Shown here: positions 36,030 to 47,481 of the stretch, piece after piece
How the letters are laid out: every line of letters begins with the position of its first letter
Numbering within the stretch: position 1 is the first letter of the stretch
DNA from: Myxocyprinus asiaticus
Lineage: Eukaryota > Chordata > Actinopteri > Cypriniformes > Catostomidae
NCBI RefSeq assembly: GCF_019703515.2
Contig: NC_059346.1
Location: 13,919,001-13,983,000 of the forward strand
Length of the DNA stretch: 64,000 nucleotides
Direction: 5' to 3'
Program-made: the position numbers and the translations under genes
Notes under the pieces: model-generated
The model's input: only the letters and a program-made list of their open reading frames with translations
The model's database searches: none
What the model was told of the DNA's origin: nothing

Positions 36030-37051
36030 GTTTTTACTACTTATACTCCTCTTGTTTGCATTTATAGTTCTACGTTGGTATGTCTGTGTCATTCTGAGAG
36101 TCCGCAGCTAAAATGCTAGTGTTTTGACAGGAAATGCCTTCATTTCTAATATAATTATACATTTCATAAATAGACAAAAGCAATATAATTCAATAATAAT
36201 AATATAATAATAAATTGTTGTGCTGACAATTTAGAAGTGTTCCATTTTCATAACAAATGAAATATGATTATTTACTGTACACCATACTGTCAAACATACA
36301 GTCAAAACATTGTACAGATCGTAAAGTTCTTGAGTAGAATACAACAAATAATGTGTCACTCACATACCTTATATACTGTATGTATTGAGTAGAGGCCCAG
36401 AGAAAAAAGATCTGTAAAAAAAATTCTGTAAACAGATGTGTCTTCGCTTCACAGAATATAAAAACAGCAGATGTTCCCGATTAAATGATTCTCCTGAGTC
36501 AAAATAAAATGTGATATGATGCGAAGCTCTTAAAATAAACATAATAAAGCTATCTCAGATTTTTTTTGTCATCCTGAGGGGCGGTCTCTGGTTACAAAAT
36601 GGACCAATTCCAACTGTTGTTGTCTGCGTCGATGTAACGCATTATTACATTTTGAAGAGGTGCACGTCAGGCAACGGCATAGCTACATGTAGCCTATGGC
36701 ATAGGTTCGAAGTATAAATCGCCCTTGGAGTTCACAGTTGTGGTCAAGTTTGTCTCAGATGTTTGTCCTAAAATGCCTCAGAATAAATAAAAATGGACAC
36801 AAAAGAAAAACTTGTTAGCATACAGTAAGATTTTAGAGCAATAAAATTGATTGTGATTAGCCCAATACAGATAATTTGGTCTTGGAAGAACTTTTTGTTT
36901 TAGTTCATAATAACTTTTGATTATGGTCTTTGGTATCCTGGCAAATCTGAGCACAGTTTGAGACATTGTTGAGATCTGACCTAAATCTGAAAGAGGAGAT
37001 TTGTGAGATTACAAGGGTCTTTTTCTCAGGAGAAACATCTGAGAAGCAGGA
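36030..37051. other. Intron 2 spacer
   Basis: AT-rich, no recognised gene or element. Confidence 0.5.
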
Positions 37052-37645
37052 GACCGTCTCGGTTACATATTTAACCTTGGTTCCCTGAGGTGGAGGGAAT
37101 GAGACATTTCATCATGCTGACGCACATGGGAGTGTCCTTCTACACGACCTAGTTAAAACCTTTCTACAATAACGGCAGGATCGGCTATGGTGTTTAAGCC
37201 CAGCCCTTTTAGGCGCGAAGCTGTCTGGTATAAAAGCGGGCGCACAAACACCATTCCTCAGAATTTTCTGACTGAGGGACACAGAGCGCATTGCTCGCAC
37301 CTCAAATAACCCTGAGTCTATAGTGCGGCCAGCTTATGCAATGTCTCGTTCCCTTCATCTCAGGGAACCGAGGCCGAGACGTTCCCTTACGATTCAGTAC
37401 ACTTGACATTGAGTCATGCTGATGCATATGTGAAACAGTTTCCCATCACACCGCACTACACGACATAACCTTCCCAGAGAAAACATGACGTCACAGTCCC
37501 ACGAGACAGCGACCGACATGAGGATGCCGCAAGTGAATGACCCTCATGGTGAGCCAGGAGGGAAACACTCAGAATATATATATGAACTATGGTCATATAG
37601 TATGAATTAACCCCTTCATGAACACAGTCGGGAAGGAGGTTTTAT

Positions 37646-38854
37646 TTATAATGAAAGTGCTTGTGACTTTGGGAGATACAATGGCCAGAATGCTGGCGGT
37701 TGTGTAAAATGACAGGGAGCCCATACTTGAAAAGAGGGGCATAAATGTATGTTTGGCCAATGAAATAAAAAGCACTCTAGACAGAGAGGACTTGCGATGA
37801 GAGAGACATTACGTCTAGGTTGTAAAACCTTTGCGAATGTGTTTTGAGAAGACCATCCTGCTGCAAAACATATGTCTTGTAAGGACACACCGTTCGTCCA
37901 TGCCCATGAAGAGGCCATGCCTCTAGTTGAGTGTACTTTAACACCAATTGGTCAATTTGCACCCTGCGACTCATAAGCCAGGGCGATCACATCAATGATC
38001 CAGTGAGAAAGTCTTTGCTTGGAGATGGACATTCCTTTCGTGCATCCTCCATAGCACACAAAGAGCTGGTCAGACAGACTGAATTGGCGGGTGCGCTCAA
38101 CTTATGTGTTTAGGGCATAACAAATGCAAGAACTGTTCCTCATCTGAATTAAATAAAGGAGGGGAAAAAGGCTTGAAGGTGATGCGGTCTTAAGAGAAAG
38201 CACACACAATTCAGCATAGTCCAGAGGCTCGAAGGGAGGCCCCTCGAGCACTTTTAGGACCAAAGTTAGGTCCCAAGTCGAGAATGTAACTGGTTGAGGG
38301 GGATTTTGCTGCCCCTTCCCCTTAAGGAATTTTATGATTAAATCATGTTTGCCTGTAGAGGTGCCTGCTTCAGGTGCGTGATACACAGATACCTGTATAG
38401 TCACCACATAAACTTTGAGCATTGACGGAGTGAGCCCTGCGTCCAATCGCTTTTAAAGAAATGTAAGAATTTCAGGTATGGGGCAGTTCACAGTGTCTTT
38501 GCTGTGTGAAAAGCACCAGTTAGTGAAAACATTCCATTTCAGTGCGTAAAGGTGTCTCGTGGACGGTGCTTTAGCCTGTAAAATGGAGTTCATAACCAAC
38601 TGAGCCAATTCTGGCTCGTCCGCTGTGCTCCGTTCAAAGACCACACGTGTAAGCTTCACAGCTATGGCTGGGGATGCCAAATCATGCCTTGTGTTTGAGA
38701 GGGAAGGTCTCTTCTCAGTGGTATTTCCCATGGAGGCCCGTCCAGTATTTCTACCATCTCCAGAAAACAGGACTGATTGGGCCATTTCGGCGCAGTTAAC
38801 AGAACTGTTTTCATGTCCACTCGGACTTAGCTGATGACAGAATGAAGGAGGCAC
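37646..38854 (-). pseudogene. DIRS A tyrosine recombinase, broken
   Basis: 38854-38453 contains AKAPSTRHLYALKWNVFTNW, the start of the core-binding domain of DIRS recombinases. 38446-38102 continues LDAGLTPS-like wording, VFHAP-like and PPFEPLDYAELCVLSLKTA, and 37974-37646 holds GVSLQDICFAAGWSS and RFYNLDV, the C-terminal box that should contain the nucleophilic Tyr. The parts lie in at least three frames. The enzyme would integrate a circular DNA copy. Confidence 0.8.
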
Positions 38855-39938
38855 ACTGGGGGGAAATGCATACTTGTGTTTCGCCGGCTATACGTGGGCC
38901 AGCGCGTCCTGGCAACTTATATATGCCACTACTGTTGTGTTGTCTGAACGAATCAGAATGTGGTGATTCACGATGTCGGAATGAAATGCTCTCAATGCTA
39001 GAAAGACAGATAGTAGCTCTAGGAGTTAGCCACACCTGTTTCGCACCTGTCCAGGTGTTGAAAGTCAGGCGTCCATCACACACCGTGCCCCAACCTGTGT
39101 TGGATGCATCTGTGGTCAGCACTTTCCTTCTGAAAATTTGACTCTGCATAACACCCTTTTGGTAGAAAGCTGGCGCTGTCCATAGTGCTAGAGCAGCCAG
39201 ACAGTGGCGAGTCACCGCAAATCTAAAAAGCCGCCTGTAGCACGGTGCAATTGGTACATGCAGTACGCATCCTTCAGATCTATTGACGCAAACCAGTCCT
39301 GAGGACGCGTGATTCAAGTGTCTCAGATCGAGAATAGGCTGAAGCCCACCATCCTTCTCCAGAATGAGGAAATAACGGCTGTAAATCTCGCTGTGTGTGT
39401 CGCAGTCTGGGGCAGTCTCTATCGCGTTTTTTGCAAGGAGACTGTGAATCTGCACGCAACATCGGCACATCCTGTGGTTGGACCACAGATTGCAAAGCGC
39501 TGGTGAAGCGAGGTGGCCGGCGTACAAACTGAATCGAATGACTGCTCTATCGTTTGAAAGGCCCAGACTGACATGCCCATGAGGGCTTGCCACGCATTCA
39601 CACAGTGGGACAGCAGGCTTATTAATTCATCTGAAACAACCTCAATCCCGTCCTATGCGAGAAGATTGTGTATTTCGGCTTGTAACACCGGCACATCTTC
39701 GGACGGAATCATGGAAGACAGAAGACCATTGAAACAGGGCGGCCGACGTGCAAATTAGATTATATAACCATGTTCGATGATTTTTAGCACCCAGTCGGAA
39801 ATGCCCGTAAGGGCTCACCACGCATCCACGTAACGGGACAGAGGGCAATTTGGTCTTTTCATTGAATGATATAATGCGCTGCTCACCATTGGGAAGCGGT
39901 TGTGCATAATGTGTTGGCTTTGAAGTGGGAAAGCTCAT
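38811..39938 (-). pseudogene. DIRS A RT/RNase H, internally deleted
   Basis: The readable RT part is YFLILEKDGGLQPILDLRHL near 39380 and, in a shifted frame, FASIDLKDAYC near 39280 with the first catalytic Asp. About 30 residues later the text jumps to words that normally precede RNase H, then LTTDASNTGWG (RNase H Asp) near 39100. The RT palm with the YxDD-type box is not found, so several hundred bases appear to be lost. Further frameshifts separate this from 39938-39642, the region upstream of the RT fingers. Confidence 0.75.
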
Positions 39939-40257
39939 TATTGGAAAAGTGTGAGTGTCTCGTGCATGTGCAACTAGCGCTGTACTCTTTTTTGTTTGTT
40001 TTTTTGCATTCTTTATTGCATGTTATTAAATGTGAGACAGAAAAAATATATTGAACAACATTTTGAACAACTATATTCCTTTCTCGCCAAACAGAAGTGG
40101 GGAAGAGGGGAACAGCATTGTGTGTCTCCAATCGAGCCTTCTTCGGGAACGGAGCTCTGCATTCCGCTTCCTAGGTCTGTGCCTGTCAGGAGCACTTTTG
40201 CTGTGCGGGGGTGTTTTCCCCTCGGTGCGGGGTTTGCACTGAGGCGGCTGCCTTCGT

Positions 40258-41398
40258 TTAGGCCAAGGCTTGCATGGCTTTACAGGAGGCAGCAGGTGTG
40301 GGGTTTTTAGCCGGGCGCTGGCCCGAGACAGAGCGAGAGTGAACCAGTTGTGATGTACTGTTTTGTTTTGGCATAAAATGTCTCATAACCTGTGAGTGTT
40401 GCTGAGTCTTGATGTAGCGCTCAGCAAATCTATCCACAGAGCCACCGAAAAGGCTGGCTGGAGACACCGGAGCATTAAAATGGAGCGTCTTTTTCTATGT
40501 CAGATATTTCCTTGAGGGTCAGCCAGATGTGACGATCCAAAACCACCAGGTTGCTCATTGACTTACCAATGGCCTGTGCAGTAACTTTCGTGGCTCGCAG
40601 CGCTAAGTCTATAGCAGTGCGGAGCTCTTTGAACATCACTGGATCATAGCCTTGCTCGTCCGTTTGCTTGAGGAGCTTAGATTGGAAAACTTGGAGCACC
40701 ACCATCATGTGGAGTGCTGTTCCAGCTTGACCCGTCGCTGAATATGCTTTTCCAGCCAGTGCAGACGTCAGTAGACACGGCTTGGAAGGATGAACGGGGC
40801 ATGATTTCCACGCCCTGCTACTCGCCAGGCAGAGATGTGCCACTACCGCCTCTTCCACAGGGGGTATTTGGGCATAACCTTTGTCTTCCCCATGGTCCAC
40901 TTTAGTGAGAAGAGTGGAATAGCTGTGCGAGCGAGCTGAATAGGGCGTGCACCAGGATTTTGTCAGTTCATTATGAACTTCTGGGAAGAACAGGGCAGAT
41001 CTGTGGAACGTGGTTGCTTGACGGTTTCCGGACTGCAAGAACCATTCAACAAGATGATATTTTTCTTGTTCCTCTGGAGGGACCACTCGAGACCGAGCTC
41101 TTCGACCGCTCTTGAAAGGATGCGAAGCATCTCCTTGTCAGTGGTGCATGCACTCTCCCTCGCTGGGGGAAGGAGCGGCAACGTCCTCCATTGAACACTC
41201 GCCAGATGCAGTGAGAGACATAACATCATCCCCAGCGTCAGAACCACCGAACGTGATGAGGTCGTGTGCTCCTGCAGAAGGCCGAAGCTCGTCACGCACA
41301 TACTGTATCAGCATTGATGCAGTATATGGAGATTGAGGGGCTTGCGGGACGTGCCGGCATGAGGTCCACTTCAAATTCATCCTGCTCGACCTCGCCAC
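40258..41398 (-). pseudogene. DIRS A gag, 5'-truncated and frameshifted
   Basis: 41398-41138 includes YTASMLIQYVRDELRPSAG and ITFGGSDAGDDVMSL. 41086-40475 (203 residues) includes FFPEVHNELTKSW, AYSATGQAGTALHMMVVLQV and ELRTAIDLALRATKVTAQAI, the gag core, and 40467-40258 is the basic tail with LFGGSVDRFAERY. The same blocks occur in element B (42306-43115), only moderately similar, so the two are different families and not a recent tandem copy. The N-terminal Cys-rich part is absent because the element is cut at about 41400. Confidence 0.8.
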
Positions 41399-41400
41399 CC

Positions 41401-43788
41401 CACCGTGCCTCCTCGTGTGATTAAGGGCTGTATAAGCCCTTGCGCAACTCGGCTACGGGGACTTCGCCAGAAGGGTGGCAACTTCCGCCCAAAGGACCGT
41501 GGACTTCCGCCGTGGACTTACCGTGCCCGGGCAGGGTGTTTCGCGGCAAGGCAGAGCAGGCGCCCCACCTGGAAGACAGCCCAGGGGGGACGTGCTGCTC
41601 TGCAAGCCCACAACGGTGGCTGGTGACTGGGGCGGGCGAGCAGCCCCAGAGACCAGCACACTTACCTGTTCGCCAGCTGTCTCTCGATGGAGAACGAGGG
41701 AACAAGAAGTACTCACGTTCGCCTGATTGACCGGAAATACTTCCAGCGCCTGGCCGTTGCGAGTGCGCTGGCCCAGGGAATGAGGAAACTGCTCTTTTAT
41801 TGACCATGTGGGTGCGCAGACCCAGAGGGCACTCGGCGATGTCATACTCGCCACACGCTGGCCCAGGGGCGATGGTGGGGCTGGAGAGATGTCCCGGGCC
41901 AGACCGGTCAGGAGCGGTCACCTCATCCCTGGGCGGGCCATGTCAGGACCGCCTCGAAGCCCGTCTGGGGTTCTTGGGGGCTGGCTGATGGGCAGGTGGA
42001 GCCGACTTCCCGCGGGAGGATCTTTTTCTCTGAGGCCGGCGTGCGGGCTCCGATGGTTCAGGAGCCGGGGCCAGCACTGCAGGGGAACGGCTCTGGCGAG
42101 AAGCAGACGGGGTGTGGGACTTCGGTGGCCTGAAGGCGGCCAGGTCGCGCCACGGCAGGATGTGTTTAATTGCCTCAGTCTGCTTTCTCACCGTCGAGAA
42201 CTGATGTGCAAAATCCTCTACGGTGTCACCAAAAAGCCCCCCTTGGGAGATGGGCGCATCAAGAAAGCGGACTTTCTCTGCATCACGCATCTCCGCAAGA
42301 TTGGGTCACAGGTGCCGCTCTTGGACCACAAGCGTGGACATCGTCCACCCCAGGGCGCGCGCCGTGACCTTCGTCGCACGTAAGGCGAGGTAGGTCGCAG
42401 TGCGCAGTTCCTGCATCAGCCCTGGGTTGGTCCTACCGTCGTGCAGGTCTTTTAGCGCCTTGGCCTGGTGAACCTGCAGGATGGCCATGGCGTGCAGGGT
42501 GGAAGCGGCCTGACCCGCGGCCTTGTAAGCCTTCGTCATTAAAGAGGAAGAGAACTTACAGGCCTTGGAAGGGAGCCTTGGTCGGTCACGCCAGGTGGCT
42601 GCGCCCTGTGGGCATAAATGCACCGCTACGGTGCGCTCTACCTGGGGAAGCTCGTTATATCCCTTAGCCGCTCCACCGTCGAGGGTAGTCAGAGTGGACG
42701 AGCCCATGAAGCATGTACGGGCAGTAAAAGGTGCCTTCCACGACTTCATTAGCTCCTCGTGCACTTCCGGGAAGAAAGGCACCGGGGCGGGGTGCAGACG
42801 TGAGTCGCGCTCCGAGCCCAGAAACCAATCATCCAGCCGCGAACGCTCAGGGCAGGGTGGCGGGTTCCACTTCCGCCATCTCAGCGTCTGCCTCATCCTG
42901 TGCTCTACCACCCGTGGGCGGGAGCTCAGAAGATTCGTCCGCTTCCGATAGCAGAAGCCCACCCTCCGATGCCGCAACCGAAAGCTCATCCTCGTCGCAA
43001 GCCACGAACAACACATTAAACCTGCCCTGAGGCAGACCACCTGCATCGCTCGACAGCTCGTCCGGATAGGGGCTGATCTGGCAGAAACGCTCCCATGTCC
43101 ACATCCAGATCGCACGCGGTGTTTGCCGACCTGGCCGGCTGAGCGTCAGCCCAGGACGGACTGGGTTGGGGAGCAGCTGCAGTGGCTCCTTGCTTCATGA
43201 AGAAGGAAGTGAGCCATGACCGCAACTTTCTCATGGGCATGTTCTCGCAATGAGAACATAACCCTTCCATGAAAGCCACCTCGGCGTGCTGGTGCCACAG
43301 ACACTCAAGGCAGATTTCATGGGTATCCGGAAGGGAGAGATAACGGCCACATCCAGTAGTGCAAACGCAGAAGGACATCTTTAAAAAGGCGGCAAGCGTT
43401 TTCGCAAGCTCTTTTAGAAGGGAAATATACTCTTTCTAATATACTCTTTTAGCACCTGCAGACTCAGGCTGTCGAAGCGCCCAGGGGAAACACAGCACTC
43501 AACTGTGTGAGGGTGACCGCTGATATGCGCTGTAAGAATCCAGCAGCGTAGCAAAGGGTGAGAGGACGAACACGCAAGCATTCGACTCCGAAGAAAAAAT
43601 CTGAATGAGTGATGCACGCCATATCCTTTTATACCTGTATGTCTGGGGCGGAGAGTGGCATGCAAATTCCACTCGCCAATTTTCATTGACCTTTTCTATT
43701 TTAAGCAAAGGTGATTGGGGCTCTCAAGATCGAACCCCTAGTGTCACTACATCGACACAACGTTGAGTGAGTGACAGACAGGGAACCA
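41401..43788 (-). mobile_element. DIRS-type retrotransposon B, 5' part only
   Basis: It begins on the minus strand at about 43788 with the terminal repeat (GGTTCCCTGTCTGTCACTCA, then CAACGTTGTGTCGATGTAGT), wording known for zebrafish-type DIRS1 elements, followed by a TATAAAAGG box near 43630. The gag follows (43378-41943), then about 540 bp of the pol start, and it ends abruptly at about 41401 against DIRS A. No RT, recombinase or 3' terminus of B is present. GC content is clearly higher than in the surroundings. Confidence 0.82.
41943..43378 (-). pseudogene. DIRS B gag, frameshifted
   Basis: 43378 opens MSFCVCTTGCGRYLSLPDTH, then ICLECLWHQHAE and CSHCENMPMRKL, an N-terminal cluster of Cys/His pairs as in DIRS1 gag. 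In another frame 43115-42306 carries FFPEVHEELMKSWKAPF, LMTKAYKAAGQAASTLHAMA and LRTATYLALRATKVTARALG, and 42290-41943 the domain LFGDTVEDFAHQFSTVRKQT plus a basic, Pro-rich tail. At least two frame changes exist. Gag would package the element RNA. Confidence 0.82.
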
Positions 43789-45107
43789 AGATTTGTTAAA
43801 CTACAGTGGCGGTAGGAAAACATTTTTCATGTTTACATGACGTTTCAGAACGTCACTTTTTTCAAAAACCCTGGAATAAACTGTTTTCTTAATTGCATGT
43901 CAACAGGGTCACATGAAAGATATCTAATTTGTGATTTTTCTTTTCTGTGGGCACTCTGTTCTCTGTGCTTGCCCTCTCTTTCACCATGCATTTCTCCAGA
44001 CTGATGGTTGATGTAAATTGGACCTGGGAAAGTGAAAGGTAGAGGACAGGTGGAACTAAAAATGTAGGTTTAGTGCAGGAAGAAAATTAAAGAGGTAAGG
44101 TCTTGACTGTACTATTTGTTAGCCTTGCCAGATAATCTTAAATGGAAAGATTGAGCCATCCTCTTCAGTGAAGAACACAACATTTTCTTTGGGACCCTCT
44201 ATAAGATTCATTAGACCCAAGACCAGGCTGTTAAAATACAAGAAATTAAGTGGAAAAAAGACAGGAAACCGTCAACGAGGTGCATGTCTGGAAACACTTC
44301 TTATGTTCAACATTTTCTTTGAGTGGTTTTAAGAATGTCCTCCATATAAGACTGTACAAAATATGGACTTCATTTCTATGAGGTCTTCTCAGGCCAAACA
44401 TCTTGATTGGATGAAAAATGCCACTGTACACACAAATGCCATTGAGCAATCTACTGCTGCTTAATTTCCCCAGATGAAAAGTTCAACCCATGCTATTGTT
44501 TATGTGCTAAATTTAGAGCAATCACAAGGGTGATGTCATGGACACATTGCTTTATGGAAATAACAATATCTTGAAATAAGTAATACTTTTTGAAAATAAT
44601 TGTATCTTTATCTGAAATTAATAATATTTTAAATAATCCCTTTTTATCCAATTTGACAATGCTTTTTTCTGCACTTTTTCTCTCTCTCATCCACTCCTCT
44701 CACTCATTCTCTGCTTATTTTTCCCATTTCTTTTAAAAATCACCCCTATAACTGTATTAGTTTGGTAATCTGCTTTGAGGTCTTCGTAAAACTATATTAA
44801 TCAGGACACAGAGTCCTGGGTCAATATAAAGAAGTGATTTACCACTTTTTACTTTTACTCTGTCTTAAACCAGATCTCAAAATAGTGAGTTTCAGATGGG
44901 TGGTGCAAATTTGTACTGATATACTGATATACTGATAAGTTCAAAGATGTAAGAAGTTGTTGGCAGATGCAGATGTTTGCAGGATTAGCTTCATGATAAA
45001 TGTGAATGCTTTCATATTATGATGACATAAAGTCTTCAGGTTTAGGATCATTGTATAGGAAAGACATTACAGAATTATAAATTCCAGTATTATATATGAA
45101 CAACATA
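43789..45107. other. Intron 2 spacer
   Basis: No recognised gene or element. Short minus-strand frames near 44246-44690 have no family wording. Confidence 0.5.
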
Positions 45108-46355
45108 CACTATATTGCCAAAAGTATTCGCTCACCCATCCAAATAATTGAATTCAGGTGTTCTAATCACTTCCATGGCCACAGGTGTATAAAATGAAGC
45201 ACCTATGCATGCAGACTGCTTCTACAAACATTTGTGAAAGAATGGGCCGCTCTCAGGAGCTCAGTGAATTCCAGCATGGTACTGTGATAGGATGCCACCT
45301 GTGCAACAAGTCCAGTCGTGAAATTTCCTCGCTACTAAATATTCCACAGTCAACTGTCAGTGGTATTATAACAAAGTGGAAGTGATTGGGAATGACAGCA
45401 ACTCAGCCACGAAGTGGTAGTCCACGTAAAATGACAGAGCAGGATCAGCGGATGCTGAGGCGCATAGTCCGCAGAGGTCGCCAACTTTCTGCAGAGTCAA
45501 TCGTTACAGACCTCCAAAGTTCATGTGGCCTTCAGATTAGCTCAAGAACAGTGTGTAGAGAGCTTCATGGAATGGGTTTCCATGGCCGAGCAGCTGCATC
45601 CAAGCCATACATCACCAAGTGCAATGCAAAGCATCGGATGCAGTGGTGTAAAGCACGCCGCCACTGGACTCTAGAGCAGTGGAGACACGTTCTCTGGAGT
45701 GACGTATCACGCTTCTCCATCTGGCAATCTGATGGATGAGTCTGGGTTTGGCGGTTGCCAGGAGAACGGTACTTGTCTGACTGCATTGTGCCAACTGTGA
45801 AGCTTGGTGGAGGGGGGATTATGGGGTGGGGTTGTTTTTCAGGAGCTGGGCTTGGCCCCTTAGTTCCAGTGAAAGAAACTCTGAATGCTTCAGCATACCA
45901 AGAGATTTTGGACAATTCTATGCTCCCAACTTTGTGGGAACAGTTTGAGGATGGCCCCTTCCTGTTCCAACATGACTGCGCACCAGTGCACAAAGCAAGG
46001 TCCATAAAGACATGGATGAGCGAGTTTAGTGTGGAAGAACTTGACTGGCCTGCACAGAGTCCTGACCTCAACCCGATAGAGCACCTTTGGGATGAATTAG
46101 AGCGAAGACTGCGAGCCAGGCCTTCTCGTCCAACATCAGTGTCTGACCTCACAAATGCGCTTCTGGAAGAATGGTCAAAAATTCCCATAAACACACTCCT
46201 AAACCTTGTGGAAAGCCTTCCCAGAAGAGTTGAAGCTGTTATAGCTGCAAAGGGTGGGCCGACGTCATATTAAACCCTATGGATTAAGAATGGGATGTCA
46301 CTTAAGTTCATATGCGTCTAAAGGCAGATGAGCGAATGCTTTTGGCAATATAGTG
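45108..46355 (+). mobile_element. Tc1-type DNA transposon, 1248 bp, nearly intact
   Basis: The ends CACTATATTGCCAAAAGTAT and ATGCTTTTGGCAATATAGTG (inverted, about 28 bp) enclose one transposase frame. TA flanks the left end (45106-45107); on the right the expected TA reads CA (46356-46357), a point change. The size and single-gene layout are those of autonomous fish Tc1 elements. Confidence 0.95.
45242..46273 (+). pseudogene. Tc1 transposase with only two in-frame TGA stops
   Basis: The frame from ATG 45242 (MGRSQELSEFQHGTVIGC) stays open to TAA after 46273 except for TGA at 45383-45385 and TGA at 45737-45739; all three parts are in the same frame and no indel is needed. It has an N-terminal helix-turn-helix pair (SREISSLLNIPQSTVSGI) and an AT-hook-like QPRSGSPRK. 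The DD34E core follows: Asp in VLWSDVSRF, Asp in [12 protein letters not shown] and Glu in [15 protein letters not shown]. The first box reads SDV where SDE is usual. Both stops replace positions that are CGA (Arg) in related elements, which points to CpG decay. The frame may extend upstream to 45185. Confidence 0.93.
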
Positions 46356-46628
46356 CATAAGAGGACAAGAAGGAAAGTTTGAAAAATAATGTTTGCAGCC
46401 TGGTGATTCTTAATAGACAAGTACATGTTAAGCTGCTACTTATGTGGCCAATTGCCATGTTTTCTACTTTGTTTAACTTTTTCTATTAGTCTATTTCCCC
46501 CCCCCATACCACTTATAATATTAATCAAGGTTTCTTGCACTGAATAATTTGTTTGTCGTGACCATTTTCAACCCTTTTGCACCACCCTCCTTAGAAGTAA
46601 ACAGGCTGTTTTACTTCTACACTTTTAA
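46356..46628. other. Intron 2 spacer
   Basis: No recognised feature apart from a short C-run near 46497. Confidence 0.4.
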
Positions 46629-47193
46629 AGGTGCAATATGTAATATATTTACTGTTCTAAAGCATAAAATTATCATAATATGTTATCAGAGATTTAGGTA
46701 ACATGCTAAGTTGAAATACTGGCTTCTTTGAAAACAATGCTACAGCCAGTATATTCTACTTTGTTCTGGGCTGGAATTTCTGTTTGTGTTTTGGCCTGTG
46801 TGATCCCGCCCACTGCCCATTTCTCAGTAGTATTTCGACACCCCGGGTTGCCAGATTTGAAACAAGTTAGCAGGCAAACACAGCAGCCATGGAAGCCAGC
46901 AATACATCTAGCTAACATTGACAGAGTCATAAAAAATCCACATGAGCTGGTTTCTAATTTGCAAACTATAAAAACATTGCAAACATATACATTAGCTGAT
47001 CAACTTACAGTGTAAGGCTCGTCGCTTGCCATTGACAGTTTGCTCATTCCTGTTGCGTGTCCTCAACCTGGCAACCTGCGTGAGCTTTGAGTCTGGGGAG
47101 GAGGGGACGGGGGAGACAACTCTCTCCAATATTTTGAATTTGGACTGCAGTACCCGTTTTAAACGCTTCATGTCAATGTTACATATTGCTCCT
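46629..47193. mobile_element. TTAA-flanked MITE, family 2 (565 bp)
   Basis: The ends AGGTGCAATATGTAATAT and ATTACATATTGCTCCT-like (TTACATATTGCTCCT) are inverted and flanked by TTAA (46625-46628, 47194-47197). The terminal AGGTGCA is shared with family 1, suggesting a common transposase source. A 95-codon open frame inside has no family resemblance. Confidence 0.82.
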
Positions 47194-47481
47194 TTAAGAC
47201 CTCCATGTTAAGGACCTCTGTTATGATTGGCTAACCTCTTTGCTTGTGAAATGACATGATTAACAACACTTACTTACAGGGTTACGGTTGTGCTCTTGCC
47301 CCTTCCTTCAGTAACAGCTACTTTGCAAAGCCTGCAAAGACCCTGTTAAAAATAAACTTAATTAGCTTTTTCCTAAAGCTTTTAGATTGATATGCAGAGT
47401 GGCAGGTGCTACAAATAGCCAGGAAGGGCACAACGTTTGGTAGACCTCCCCCACATTTCATTCTTATCATTAGGTATATAC

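Larger units (their letters stand above)
37052..41400 (-). mobile_element. DIRS-type retrotransposon A, 5'-truncated
   Basis: On the minus strand the order is gag, RT/RNase H, tyrosine recombinase, terminal repeat, the plan of DIRS1-group elements, which integrate through a recombinase instead of an integrase. The 3' terminus at 37052-37400 contains GGTTCCCTGAGGTGGAGGGA and an inverted partner TCCCTTCATCTCAGGGAACC near 37352. This is consistent with the inverted and internal complementary repeats of DIRS. The gag start and the 5' terminal repeat are missing: at about 41400 the sequence changes to a second DIRS element (B) in the same orientation. All frames are broken. Confidence 0.82.

Noticed and set aside
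41421..41921. Overlapping long frames on both strands (up to 166 and 191 codons)
   Set aside because: GC-rich DIRS DNA gives open frames by chance on the opposite strand; only minus-strand frames with gag wording were kept.
46728..47015. 95-codon + strand frame
   Set aside because: It falls within a TTAA-flanked MITE and resembles no protein.
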